DNA from: Sphaerosporella brunnea
Lineage: Eukaryota > Ascomycota > Pezizomycetes > Pezizales > Pyronemataceae
Length of the DNA: 64,000 nt
Assembly (NCBI GenBank): GCA_008704415.1
Contig: VXIS01000027.1
Coordinates: 62,001-126,000, forward strand
Direction of reading: 5' to 3'
The stretch's first letter is position 1. Each line of letters begins with the position of its first letter. The notes under the pieces are model-generated. The model was not told where the DNA came from. It searched no databases and was given only the letters and a program-made list of their open reading frames with translations. Shown piece by piece: positions 11,597 through 23,236 of this stretch. Position numbers and translations under genes: made by a program.

Positions 11597-12609
11597 CCTA
11601 CTGATGCTGCAAATGACGTCCATATTGACTGTTACCCCACAGGTATACTTCTGGTTTGATACGACACAGCAGGTGTAGAATGAAAATGGAACGACGAATG
11701 AATTATATGCCTGGCCTGACTGAAGATAGATGGAACACTTGACCAAGAGTACATGCCTGGTCGTGCTAGGGGCGAGTTATTAAGTGAATCGCAAGGACGG
11801 TTTGAAAATCCAAAGAGGCTCCTAAGTAGGAAATATCAAGATCCCTATTAAATTTTGGCATCCAGTAACTTCCTATCACTTCCGTATGCGTTTTCTGAAA
11901 CTCGATATCTGTATTGGCAGCAACAACCTCTTTGACGAAGACTCTATCATTTTCTGTGTTGCTGTCAAGGCAAAGTTAATTCTTTGCAACAATATCATTA
12001 AATCCGCCTGCGCACGCTCCACAAAACTCAAGATGCCAGGATAGAGGCGTCACAAATGAACTGACAATGGTGCCTAAAAATTCCATAGTCCGCTGCGCAG
12101 CGGTGTCTCGGCGGCGATCGGCACCACGACACCGTCGGGGAGGACAGGGCGACGCGAAGCCGATCGGCCATGCGGTCGAGGGGCCAGGGGAAGGCGATGC
12201 CTACCATCCGTGGGTTTGGGCGGCCGTGGGACGTGTAACGGAACGGGATACCTGGAGGCGACAGGCTCAGCGATTCATGGGACCTCCAGCGAGCCAGGTG
12301 CCTACCCTCCATGGGTCGAAAGCCTATGGGATCCCTACCACCCCAATGCCTGCTCCAGTATGTACACGGTCATGAACAAAGCGTCCATCCCATGTTACTC
12401 GCACCTGTTGCGGTGGATATCTCAGCCGCGGATACTGGGGGAACGTCTCACGCTCTGCAACGCACACCGCTCAGTCTTCCACTCAGTAATGGGCGGCGAC
12501 GGCGCCAACGTTGAGGTGTCTCGCATCCGGATTAGCCTGCGCACCCACCCCCAGCGCCACACCCCCTGAAACGCATCCTGGGTCCCGACGCCTCGCAAGT
12601 CTGTAGTAA
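11597..12609. other. No gene recognised
   Basis: Low coding potential. On the minus strand near 11860-11990 short Lys/Ser/Ile-rich open segments might be an old exon, but no continuous frame or splice signals can be set out. Confidence 0.3.
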
Positions 12610-13170
12610 CTATTCCTGGCATTGATTTTTCCCTAACCATAGGCGGTACCACTCTCCGCGGAACCGTATCACCAGGAGCGGTCGGCGGTATAGACAGTGA
12701 AATTGCTCGATATCAACCTGGGCAGTGTTAAAAACCATCATCAAGCCGGCATCTGAGGCATATACCATCGCCGTGTCTGCTACGGCTACCACACGTTTAT
12801 TCTGTCCGTCATATCGCAGAATCTGCAAAGCGCCTATTGTGGTGGAAAATGTACAACGCCATGTTTTCGCCTCCTTCACCGGTGGCGACGAGACCAACAT
12901 TTGCCAAAGGATATCCATATTCGGCGATCACCAAGCCTCAATCACCGTGTTCGCAAACATTGTCCCCGAACCACCATCGTGGATGCAATCGAGGGGGAAA
13001 AGCATGAGGTGGGCACAGCCAGACAGTCGCAAGTAGACTCCACACGATTCTAGATACAAGACGCCGAAATTGATGGTGTTAGATTTCGTGGTTTTCGGCC
13101 ATGGCGTGTCACGCAAGGCGTCCGACGTCACCAAAACCAGTTCCGGCTCAAAATACTTCCCTTAACCTCG
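12610..13170 (-). pseudogene. Decayed coding remnant A (one internal stop)
   Basis: A single minus-strand frame runs from about 13170 to a stop at 12610, interrupted only by a TGA at about 12926 between TMFANTVIEAW and SPNMDILWQML. The composition is protein-like throughout, with segments such as LRYDGQNKRVVAVADTAM and RFRGEWYRLWLG. No ATG opens the frame. A parallel pattern (YIYAQNERMLAVANAG) occurs in the adjacent region upstream, so two related copies seem to lie in tandem. Family unknown. Confidence 0.35.
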
Positions 13171-13499
13171 CCCCGTCTACTCGTCTACTCGGGCTGCCAG
13201 CAATGCTGGTCTTGATTTTCGATCATCGTGGCATGCTTATTTTCTGGCGCACCGCATTGCCGGCACCTTCAGGAGGTTCGTGCCTCCAACCCCAGCTCGA
13301 GCTGAACATCGAAATCACCGTCTTCATTGCGAACCAGTGATACCACCTGACCAACCCGGGCGTGGTCTGCAGAGCCAATGTAGAATTGCTGCACCTCCGC
13401 GTCGACCAGAAGTTGCCACGGTTGTTTCAGCCTGGTGTGCCGCGCTTCGTGATGTTTCCGATGGAATGGACTTCACTGGGGTTATCCATGTGGCGTTCT

Positions 13500-13960
13500 C
13501 CATGTTATCATGCTCGGCCTGAGTAGTACCCCGGGAAGCGTTAACTCCATCCGCAAGCCGGCATCTGGTTACCATTCCACCCCAGCGTTTGCTACAGCTA
13601 GCATGCGTTCATTCTGTGCGTAAATGTAAGATGCGAATGGAGGTGGTTAGACCCTCAGGCGGTCAAGCAAACCCTCCAATGGCGCTACGCCGGCGTGATT
13701 AGAGTCCTTAACACCGGTAGGTGGAGCGGGAGCAAGAATGGCTGAACAATCCATGCCGTGTTGCGTGAGGTGCTTCTTGTCGTAAGAAACATCCTCCGGC
13801 ACAGAAACAGTTGTTATCGGAACGTCTATCCCAGGCTGCTTGCCCATGTCGCCCCGGATATCACATCCGCGACTGGTGGGAGAACATGTGCCACATGCGT
13901 GTCGATATAAACGCACATGTTTCGTCTCAGTCACCGTTGGCAACAATGTGAAGATTCGCC
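13500..13960 (-). pseudogene. Decayed coding remnant B, paralogous to remnant A
   Basis: The minus frame 13946-13647 is open and, after one stop, continues with YIYAQNERMLAVANAG. That resembles LRYDGQNKRVVAVADTAM of remnant A, and the shared residues continue into PDAGL versus SDAGL. Several stops break it. I infer a tandem duplication of a gene that has since decayed. Confidence 0.3.
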
Positions 13961-15520
13961 CTCTACGGCGATCACCCGGCGCTGTTCAACGTGTTTTCAA
14001 AAGATATACACACGGGCACAGCATATGCGTCGATGAAGGCGTGGGTTCGGATTGACAGCAAGCCAGTTGCCGGCTCTCACCGAGAGGGCCAAAACAGGGC
14101 ATAGATTATAGGTATCACGCGGGCGTACAACCAACGCTGCAAATAGGAGTGGATCAGAACGGTTGTAGAGGAGAATTGGTGGTGTTAGATGTTTCGGCCA
14201 TAGCGCGGAACGCAAATGGCGCCTGGCAGTAGTATCGGTCACCGAACAAATCCGGCCCAGCGCTCCGCCCTTGCGCTCGGTGCCGCACGCCGCCGGAACT
14301 CGGCGCAGCAATTCACCCGCTTGGGTTATAAGAGAGATTGTTTTTCCTGTGCTTGGAGAATCGTCGCTTTCATCGCTCCCTGCTTGTGACTGGTTATTGG
14401 CCCACATTCAACACACCGCCGGATGGCATCTCGGTGGGAGACTACGAGTACTGCACGCACCCCGTTGTTCTTGAAGCAAGGAACGTCGCCCTGGAGACCT
14501 CCGTCAAGGCTCTGACTGACGGCAACACCAAGCGAGCGGCAAACGCCGAGCAGGGAGTTGATCGCCATGAACTGCGTGCTCCCGGGCAAGAACGCTGCGA
14601 GGCCAACTGAACTTAGGGTTAGGCGCGCCGTGCCGCTGTCCGCCCGCACCAGGCTGCCCAACGTGTTGCCTCATGCAAAGGACGTCTCGGTGTTGACATG
14701 CACCGTTTTCGCAGTGCGCAAACAGCGTGAACAACGGCTACCGTCCTTTCCGCTCCCGGTTCCACACAGAGGTCACGATGCGATAGTTCCCAATCACAGC
14801 CATCTGACTGCCTCCAACGCCAGGCGGCAGCTCCACTGCCAACCCTCGGGCTTTATAGCCACAAACCTCGTACTGAGCCTCGCGGTCTACCACCTGAACT
14901 ATCCCCCTATATTTCTCACCCCATGCTCTCGGACAGCATCACACAGATGCTGCTTGTGGACCCGCGTCTTCAAGCAACGACGTTGTTGCTGTATCGAGAA
15001 GGGGGGGATTGCTTCTTCCACGTCACCCAGAAGCAGCCTGCCCGCCGGGCTGGAAACAAATCTTCGCTTCTATAACAAGTGACTTCAGACGGCAGTGTCC
15101 GACGGGTTTCGTTCCTGGCCACCATGAAGGAAGAAAAACCCGGAACGGCATGCGGTCAACAGGTTGTCGCAGAGCCCGCAAAAGGTCATGTACAGCGACG
15201 GTATTGTGACTACAATTGACAGGACTGTGGAGAAATCGGCGAATCGATTGGATCTACCAGCAATAGAGATCATCAGCAAGCAATTGTATTGAACCGCCTG
15301 CGATCGCTGCCTATAAATAGCCCCGGCGCCTCAACCCACTGCAATGGAAGCAACCACACAACAGAAAGCAAACCAGAACCCCCAAGGAAAAGCAATGACA
15401 CAAAAGCAATATGGCAAAAGCAAAAGGACGCAAACAACAGAAATCAATGCAAAGAAAGCCAACACACCCCGTCACCCCCCACGTGGTGTGCGCAGCCATT
15501 TCCCCACACCGGCGCAAGTA
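13961..15520. other. Decayed sequence, no definable gene
   Basis: Open minus-strand pieces (14407-13997 and 14661-14326) look partly protein-like but end in stops and share no recognisable motif. They may continue the A/B paralogue array. A telomere-like TTAGGGTTAGG lies at about 14612. A TATAAATAG sequence sits at about 15311, but no good gene follows it. Confidence 0.3.
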
Positions 15521-16219
15521 TTATTCGTCATCCATGGATGCCACGGCCCCATTGATGCAGTCCGTGATGCGCTGGGACTGCTGGACGCCAGATTTGTACG
15601 TTTTGAATGCCTCCTGCAGACCGTTTATTTTACTGGCACGCTGCTGCCCTTCTTCCTCCACGTTCCTTGTGAGCTCCGCGGCTTGAGTGTTGTTCCCAGG
15701 GAGAGCCAGATTGGACTTTGCTTCCAGATGCTCCATCCGCTGACGATATCTCTTGTGGTTCGTCGCACCTTCCTTCATCCCCTTGTACGCCATGGTAGCC
15801 ATATCGTGACGTTTTCCTGCCTCCTTCAGCTGCTTCGCAGGATGCACAAGTATCCCGTTGTTCCGTGCCACCACCGCGAGGCACTCCTGGTCCGTTCCAT
15901 TGAGTTTCTTCTTCATGTCCTCGTCACGTACTGCATATTGCGAGAGTGCCTGCTTGGACTGGTCGATGAGATCTGTGCGATTTTTTCCCTTTTGTGCCGT
16001 CCGTCAATTGTCCTCGGCCACGGTGTCGTATAGGTCCCGGTCAACTTCAAAGGCTTGTGTCAGGACAGCCGTACTTGTTCCTAGCTCATGGCGGTAGTTC
16101 TCCTCGTCCTTGTTACTTTACGTGAGCAGCACGTGGATGTCGCGGGCCGCCTCGCTGACAAACGTCCCAAGGTCCTTGGGGTGTTTGAATACGCCGTCGT
16201 TGCGGGTATTGCTAGCCAT
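15521..16219 (-). pseudogene. Coiled-coil protein pseudogene, two nonsense codons
   Basis: The frame starts at a well-placed ATG (16219) after a C/A-rich leader and keeps one frame for 233 codons to a stop at 15521, broken only by TAA at codon 34 and TGA at about codon 74. The product is highly charged and helix-prone (EARDIHVLL-like start, TNHKRYRQRMEHLEAKS, NVEEEGQQRASKINGLQEA, ITDCINGAVASMDDE end), as expected of a coiled coil. No signal peptide or enzyme motif is present. The intact frame outside two point mutations implies recent loss of function. Stop-codon readthrough or an assembly error are alternatives. Confidence 0.6.
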
Positions 16220-16801
16220 GATGTCGTCTGCTTCGATTCAAGGCAGGTGTGAGCGGAGACGGTTGTGCGTGGGGGCGGCACTCTGGTGGTGGGATGTGAG
16301 CTTTAGGAGGTTAGGTATTGTCGGTTGAGTGGTCGGTGCATGTAGGAGTTTCGTACATGCGAAGGAAACACTATGGGAAGCAAGCTGTTTTATCGCGAGC
16401 TGACTCGCTATCCAGCACCGGCTTACAGTCCGTCACTGCTGATTGCGGTCACAAAGCCCGGATTTGTCAAACAACGTGCAGTGTTAACTCGAGGGAGACG
16501 CCATTGTGTCGGCCAGTGGATTCCGGCGAAGACAGCGGTCTTGTGGTTCCCGCGGGCATAGAGTCTGCAGGACCACAGGGTCCACGTGGCCAATGTATCA
16601 GCCTCCCTGCGCGTCCCACGGTTATGCCGCGTGCCCGGCAAAGCAGTAGTGCATCGATCATGCAGCCGAAGCCCCCTCCCCGCAATTCAGTGCTATTGGT
16701 CAGTACGTGACTTGATGATGGTTCTAGTCATCGCTGAACTGGAAACTATAGGGAGGCGGATAAGGGAATGTGGCTGACCTGTAGATCCTTTTCACGGGAC
16801 A
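16220..16801. other. No gene recognised
   Basis: The first 100 bases are the probable promoter and leader of the pseudogene on the left. The rest shows no supported coding frame. Confidence 0.3.
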
Positions 16802-17470
16802 TCAGCCTACAGTCCGGAGGCCGAGTTGACCTTGTCTATGGAGACATATGCGTGGACAATACATAGGAAGCACCCTCCCCAACGCCGAAACCATATCCTG
16901 GGCAAGAATGCGCATACTGCGGACTTTCCAAAAACGCAGAACGCGGAATGGCTGCAGGAGCGCACTGTAGCTAAGACTCGGATGTGTTATAGTCATTTTC
17001 ACAGTCAGCATGCAAACGAACCCGGTGATTGCAGCCATTAAACCCTGCATGATCAAGTTCCAAAAGCGTTTGAACTCGGGCCGGCGGCCACCCCAACCTC
17101 TTTGTGAACCGGCGGCTTCATCTGCTGACCTGCAAAGCTGACCCCGCAGCAGTCCACCGTCGTGCACCAGGTGCTGCTCCAATGCGGTCCAAAAGAAACA
17201 GCCTTGTGGATAGCATTGCCGGATGCGATCAGTGATTATATACCGAGCCGCGTCATTTGCACATCGGACAAACGCTGCAGGTAGCTCTGCACGCCTGGAG
17301 GAGTGAATGCAAGCAATCAGAGTGAATCTCTCGGCGTCTAGAAGCTGTACCATGCCGTCTAACTCGATACGTGCAGGACGTTGTTTCCATGAGAACAATC
17401 AAACGGGCCACCCACGCGAATGCAGCAATCCGGGTTCAAGTTGAAAATTCCGCAATTAGGCTCTACCGGA
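16802..17470 (-). pseudogene. Decayed coding remnant with one probable membrane segment
   Basis: A minus frame is open for 198 codons (17398-16802) and continues upstream past a single TGA into NFQLEPGLLHSRGWPV. It has no ATG start. It includes a hydrophobic stretch LIMQGLMAAITGFVCMLTV that could span a membrane, preceded by a basic segment. Farther upstream (17815-17615 and 18048-17800) more protein-like minus frames exist, so a larger decayed gene may reach about 18050. Family unknown. Confidence 0.3.
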
Positions 17471-18908
17471 AGCTCACTGTTCCGGCGCGTCCAAGGTTCC
17501 CAGCTGCACTGCAGTTGCCGTTATTGGGATAAGGTTCCTGCCCAACTGAGATATCAGGCGTCCCAGAGGGTGGTTGTCCGAGCCTTTTGACAATCACCAC
17601 AGCTGCAAGACACATTACGCCTTGGCCGCCGCCACCTTCTTTCTGCACTTGCTACTGATCAGTGCGCTGAGATCCTCGACCGCCACGCGGCTGATTTCTC
17701 TTGATTCCCCGCGACGCGCAACCTCCATCTCGACCTCGATCGTGCCCACATTCAGCGACCAGAAGGCGGATCGAGGAATAGAGAAGCAGCACCTGAGGAT
17801 CAACGAAATGTACACACCAGGCCGTTATCCGTTGCATATCCAAGCATGGCAAGCGACAAAGCCGTCAAAGCCGAGTGGCTGAATCTTTGGACTACAGTCC
17901 TGGCTTGGAAGGCGGCCGACGCAGACCGATTCAGTGGCCATTTCCAACTACACGTGGAGACGGACCGGACCACATGGTCAAGCTCCAAGACATCTTGATC
18001 TTGACCGCGCCGGTACATCATTTGCAATCCTTCAACTGAACAACGCATAAGTAACTCATATCAGATCTACCAACGACGCTGAGTGTGGCCGATAACCGCC
18101 GCAAAATACCGGTCTGGCTTCTTACCGGTAGCACCTTGGCACTTGCTGGGTGTTACCAGCCGGCCGACGGCCGTGCTTGTTCGCCTTCGAGTTAAAAAAA
18201 AATGTGCCGTTCGGCCACCACCGGCGGTTCCAGCTTCTCAGTCTCGTCGTGAAGATACTGCAGAACGCTCAAAGACCGGACAGGTGTTGAAATGACCGAC
18301 ATTCGGCGCCGCTGGTACTGCTGGATCCCGTGCCGCTTGCCAGCACACCGCGTAGCCCTGAAGCAACATGAGGTACTATGGGACTGACCGCGTGAGTATG
18401 GAAACATCAGCCGGGGGCCACACATTTTTTGATCTCTCGCTGGTGGTCAGTCCACTAAGGCGGGGTATGGAGGAGACTGCGACCGCTGTTACACCCACCT
18501 CCCACAGTATCCTCTACAACCCCAAGCACCCCCTCACACATTATGCCTACCCCACCAAGACGGTTACTGCACGACGTACAGACATCACGATTATCAACAG
18601 CGCGGCTGAATAATCACGAGTGAGAACCGGTGCGATCGGAAGCTTGAAGCGGCACTATCGGGTTCCACATCATGAGTTACGGCAAACGCGGTCAGTGGCC
18701 GGAACACACAGAAAAATACCTCTTCCTGAGTGCAAAATGACTCACCAACTCGTCAAACCAGTTTTGATACCCAGCTACCGTCCCAGGTTAACCACCTGCC
18801 GATCGTTGCAGGTTATTCACTGTGAGTCATACGGCAAAAACTGGTCGGTTGCCGCAACGCACAGGAAAAGGCCTTTTCCTGCGTCTCGTTCAGTACCGAG
18901 ATTATTGA
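17471..18908. other. Decayed sequence with weak minus-strand coding pieces
   Basis: The minus frame 17815-17615 has a helix-prone, charged composition (EMEVARRGESREISRVAVED) but no start. A loosely repeated about 70-bp segment occurs at about 18665-18735 and 18820-18890 (shared ACGGCAAA, CACACAG/GCACAGG and TTCCTG blocks). Nothing else is supported. Confidence 0.25.
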
Positions 18909-19076
18909 GAGCGGAAGATAGAAAGGGTGAAGACAGTGCAGGACCTGGATACGCTGGAGGTGCGCGGCGCGATGCGGGACACCAAGATCGAGGCGTTGCA
19001 GAAGGAGAAGCGCGCGTGGGAGGCGGAGGACAGGAGGCTGGCGGAACCGGCGGCACGGCGGAAGCGGACGCAGTAG
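18909..19076 (+). pseudogene. Coiled-coil gene remnant, 55 codons
   Basis: After a TGA at 18906 a plus frame reads 55 codons to TAG at 19074 with strong helical, charged composition (ERKIERVKTVQDLDTLEVRG, then KIEALQKEKRAWEAEDRRL). High GC at third positions supports former coding. It looks like the 3' end of a gene whose 5' part has been lost. It lies about 400 bp upstream of the secreted-protein gene on the same strand. Confidence 0.35.
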
Positions 19077-19328
19077 TGGTGTGCGGCGAACGGTAATCTT
19101 GCCGATCCCAGGGATGCAGCTTCCCCCAGCCCTCTGGAAGATTCGGCCAGCACGGAGCACCGCTTCATTCACGCACACGCTGGAGGACAATGCTCCGCGC
19201 GAAATCACGTTGTGTGCACCGGCGTAAGACCCCTCCCTGAAGACATCAGCCGCCGTTGGATGAAACAACATTGAATGTGCGTTGAACAGACCCCCCATCA
19301 CGGAGTGAGAAGTGAGGGACGCACACAA

Positions 19329-19335
19329 TATAAAA
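19329..19335 (+). promoter_or_regulatory. TATA box of the secreted-protein gene
   Basis: TATAAAA in the context AATATAAAAGCCC, 157 bp upstream of the ATG, followed by a C-rich tract. The position suits a fungal core promoter with a leader of about 120 nt. Confidence 0.5.
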
Positions 19336-19438
19336 GCCCTACCCTAGCCCCCCCCATAGAATGGGCTCCTTGTCTTCATCAAAACGGCGGCGTCCCGGTT
19401 TCTTCCTTCTCTCAGTACCGACGACTCTCCTTACAAAC

Positions 19439-19491
19439 CTACTACCACTACTACCACCACCACCACCACCACCACCACCACCACCACCACC
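19439..19491 (+). repeat. (ACC)n microsatellite in the 5' leader
   Basis: About 16 ACC-type triplets run directly into the ATG at 19492. The tract is part of the probable 5' UTR and is length-variable by nature, so it could affect translation. Confidence 0.9.
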
Positions 19492-20075
19492 ATGTATTTG
19501 CCCGTCCGCCTCCTCCTGTTCCTTGTGAGCAACATCGCCGCCACGCTCGCCGTGCCCATCACCGCGCGCGGTCTCCCCTCCATCGCCGAAATCAAGACCC
19601 TCAGCGCGTCCGCCGCGTTCTCCGTCGCCTCCTCCAACGGCTACGCGGTCACCTGCGCCACATACGCAGGATCGCCGGAGATGGCGGATGCGATCAACGC
19701 GGCCCAGGCGCTCTTGCAGGAGCAGCAGTGCGTCAAGCCCGCCCACTCCGGCTCGACGTATACTCTGCTGAGTCTTCAGTCTGCCTCGTTGGGGCTTGTG
19801 TAAGTCCCCCCCCCCCCTCCCCGAACTTCAAGACGTTGACGTGCAGCTAGCGGATCGGAGACTTGGTCGTTGCCGTGTGCGGCCGCGGCGGAGCTTTTCG
19901 CGTTGGTGGCTGTTGCCTGCCAGGCTGACGTCGATGGCGTGGTTAGGGCTGGTAAGTGCACTGCAACCTTCTCGGGGCTGAAGCGCTTTTGCTGACAAAA
20001 GGTGGACTGCATGCAGGTGGCCAGCTGAAGTATGCCGCGCCTGATCACTCTTTGGGGTTGGCGTACGAGACGTAA
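19492..20075 (+). CDS. Small secreted protein, three exons (155 aa)
   Basis: Exons are 19492-19799, 19851-19951 and 20017-20075. Both introns begin GTAAGT (19800 and 19952); the first ends CAGCTAG (19850) and the second, with a GCTGAC branch motif, ends ATGCAG (20016). Splicing gives one open frame of 155 codons plus TAA. Residues 1-20 form a clear signal peptide (LLLFLVSNIAATLA). The mature part has four cysteines (55, 80, 112, 126), enough for two disulfides, and no transmembrane segment. No family recognised. Small secreted, Cys-containing proteins in fungi include effectors, but that role is inference. A TATA box lies upstream and a long poly-T tract lies downstream. Confidence 0.8.
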
Positions 20076-20672
20076 AATATCAATCAAGAGTGTTTGTAAA
20101 TATGTGAGCTAGGTTGCTGGAAAGAGATAGAGAGACATGGCTCCCCAACATGTATCTGTATCAGGGGAACCGGCTTTGGAAAAAACCACATAAAAACATG
20201 TAAATAGTGGTGGTAATTCTACTGGGTTTGAAAGGGTTTTTTTTTTTTTTTTGTTTTTTTCTTTTTTTTTCTTCTCTTTGTCCGAGAATTGTATGTACAT
20301 AGATAATAAGGAGGCCATCATGGTGTGTCATTCGTTGTTTGGCGTGTCCGTGAATTGGTTTAGCACAAAACCGAGTGAGTTAAGGTTGCGTTCGATGGGG
20401 CTCTGCGTGGCGGAGTCGGTTGGGTTGTCGTCACGTGTCTTAGGGTGTACCCCGGAGGTGGCCACCCTCATGCCGTCCTCACTTTCCTCTCCATCCAACG
20501 CGCTCAGCAACACCGCAGGGTTGGTCCAGCCTGTAGCGACACCTGGCAACCTCGCACGGAATGCGAGCCATCGGATCCGTTCCGCAGGTTAGATCCCAGC
20601 TGACCCAACGACCGCAAGCGCAAACAGCGGCGGCGGAACAGTGGCCGTGACCTGTCGCGCGTGTGACAGCAT
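20076..20672. other. 3' flank with long interrupted poly-T tract
   Basis: T-runs from about 20238 to 20270 are broken by single G and C bases. They could be the antisense of a retrotransposed poly-A tail or just a low-complexity 3' flank. No gene follows. Confidence 0.4.
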
Positions 20673-20716
20673 AACCCTAACCCTAAGCCTCGCTGACTCA
20701 ACTGACTAACCCTAGC
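20673..20716. repeat. Interstitial telomere-like repeat (CCCTAA)
   Basis: AACCCTAACCCTAAGCC followed 30 bp later by AACCCTAGCCC. This is two perfect plus degenerate units of the TTAGGG-type telomere repeat used by most filamentous fungi. Isolated single units occur elsewhere (about 7789, 14612, 24843, 25552, 25928, 54896, 60326). Confidence 0.6.
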
Positions 20717-22794
20717 CCCCCCGCCCGCCGCGCTTGTGCTGTCCCGTGCCCAGAGATTGAATAGCGCCCGTTATTTGTCGACCTCCTCGCCCCGCCTGCT
20801 GGCCGAATGTCACCACACGTTTCCGCTGATGGCTGACGCGTTAGGCCAGCAGGACCTCCATGTTCTGCGGGTACCGCGACGTGTGAGTGTAGTGTCGCTC
20901 CCTTTCACCGCCAGCGAAACACACGTACACGATGTCCCCTCGCCACACATCGGTGCTGACCTGTACCCGACTATGTGATTGAACTCAAGCGTTGCAGCCA
21001 AGGGGGCAGCAAACTTGCTTCCTTCATTACGTGTAGACTGTGGAGCGCAGGCTCTCGTGTGGGGTAGGCAACGAGGTATGGGGTGTGTTTTCCTGGATTG
21101 TGTCCATCATCCGTCCAATCGCCGCTGGCTCTGCTGAGGGATGTGAGAACACTCACAGTGATCTGCGAGGTGCCGTCGTCGAGACTGGGAATGTGAACAT
21201 CACAGCCGAAACGATAAGGCGTGCTACCTTCCTGGTCAGTCTCGAGACGGAGAAGAACACGGAGTCTGTCCCCGATGTATTGCCTGGGTATCAGGGGTCG
21301 GTATTGAAACTGCTGAGCGCTTTCGTGCCACCTGGGAGATTTCCCCTGCGTCGTCGTCGACTGTTTTTCAAGCCATTCTTCGCTTTCCAGGTGTCTGACC
21401 AACGCACGAATCGGATCTGGACAAGTGTCGAGCATGCGTGAGTGTTGTCAATGTCGAACCCCTCCACCATTTGCTTCAACTTAACTTCACTGCAACAACA
21501 AAGCAGCCGACGACCCCAGCCCGGCGAAGACAGCCTCGACACCGAGTCTGTTGGCTATTTTGTAGCCGCCCCACGCCTGGCGATGCCGAGATGCGTAGAC
21601 GCCATGCTGGGGCGGCGAGGTGCCGAGCGTACACGGGGACAGGAGACCTGGGCACTACGATGCCGAAGCGGTGGTCGAGGCACCACAGACGCCTGAGCCG
21701 GATGTTTTTATGGCTTCACTCCACCTTCAGCGGAACCCAAAGCTTATCGGCGGATGTTGTAGGTAGTGAAATTCCGGTTGTCTGGGAGGGGGGGTGGGGG
21801 GTAGAGTGGTGTGCAGCTGGTCCACACATCCTGACAGCAAACAGGTGTCCTGGAAAAATTCAGAAGCCATCGAAGGACGCCGTCTTGGGGTCGGACTTCC
21901 ACATACCGCAACGCTATCCACCACGCTACACAACGACCGTGTAATGCACAGGGTGATGCCGTATCCCCCCGCCTTCCTTGCTTGGCTAGAGCTGTCGTCG
22001 ATCGCGCAGTCCCACTGAACTGACGGTCACGGCATGGCTACCTACCTCGAGCAGCGGTACACAGATCCCGCGATATCAGGGCGAATACAGAACTCACGCA
22101 CGTTCCGTTTCAAAACTGTGCTACGGTCCTTGCGGACCAGGTTCTCGTTCCAGCACGTGGGCTTGATCGTTGAAGCTGAATCCAGCGTCTCATGTGATGG
22201 GCTGGTCAGCAGCAATAATCCAACAGCAGGACTCAGGAGGTGGCACATAGAGTGAAATGGCACCCGTGGGTTTCACACCCAGACACGACTCTCGCTAGCC
22301 CCTCTCTCTCCCCAGTGTAAAGGTGAGAGTTGCAAAATGACAGAGGGAGCCCAACCACGAAGAGGGAAGCGACAAAGGTAGACCGAGATGGGAGAGTCAA
22401 GCGTGGATGGAACAAGATGTATGCAGAATGAAATACAAAGGACCGGTGGAGAGAAAAGGTGAGCAATAAGAAACCAAAACGCGGAGGCAAGTGCGCTTTA
22501 AATACTGAAGTCCTCGTGTGCAGCTGCTTACCTTGATTGCCAATCGCACAGCCTGACGTAACCAAAAAGCAAACTTATAGAAACCGAATGAAAGAAAGCC
22601 ACTCATCGCCTTAGTCAACCTTGAGCAAATTCTCACAGAACAATCTCCAATCTTTGCGCCGTGACACCTGAACGTCAACTCTGGGTTTCGTCTGTTAGAA
22701 GCACTGCTATGACCAATCATTTGTTGGAAAGCACAATATTGAGTTTAGATATCCTAATAGGTACAGACAGCGGCTGTGGGTTGAACTGCGGTAG
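20717..22794. other. No gene recognised
   Basis: Protein-like minus frames exist at 21001-20810 (Cys-rich, CGEGTSCTCVSLAVKG) and 21435-20971, but without start codons, introns or family resemblance. They may be further gene fossils. Confidence 0.3.
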
Positions 22795-23049
22795 CTATAC
22801 GTGATGGTCATCGAAGTTGTTCATCTCCGCATTTTGGCCTTGATGTGAACAAAAATCAGTTTCCACCTCTGTTATGTTAACAATTTTGGTTGCCACCTTA
22901 TTCTCCACAAACGGTCGATGACACCGTACAAAGGATTCCTGATAGAGCCTAGGGATCAGTAACATTACGGTACCATCTGCGTTCTCTGGCGAGTGGTAAG
23001 TGATGTCAACATTTCTCATCTCGAAAAGGACAGCGTGTTTACTGGCCAT
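22795..23049 (-). CDS. Short ORF of unknown status (84 aa)
   Basis: The frame starts with ATG at 23049 and ends at 22795. It has mixed composition (MASKHAVLFEMRNVDITYH at the start, MNNFDDHHV at the end), with no motif, signal peptide or membrane segment. It could be a small gene, an exon of a decayed gene or chance. There is no supporting context. Confidence 0.2.
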   Translation of the reverse strand: MASKHAVLFEMRNVDITYHSPENADGTVMLLIPRLYQESFVRCHRPFVENKVATKIVNITEVETDFCSHQGQNAEMNNFDDHHV

Positions 23050-23236
23050 CCTCAGTCAGACATACAGAGAGCATGCAGCAACCGCTCACATCAGCATGCG
23101 ATTGATCGCTGGAGAATGACGATTCATCACTGCGTGGCAGTGGGCTGAGGTAGCGAGGATTGACGAACAATCGCTGGGCGATGTATGTCATGCCAGACAG
23201 GTTAGTCAGGTTGCGATTGAGGATTGTACAAATCGT

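Noticed and set aside
15344..16033. 229-codon plus frame with a TATAAATAG sequence 35 bp upstream
   Set aside because: It is antisense to the coiled-coil pseudogene, which has better composition, an ATG in good context and a leader. The TATA-like match alone is not enough.
19339..19746. 135-codon minus frame with a poly-Gly run
   Set aside because: It is antisense to the secreted-protein gene and its (ACC)n leader.
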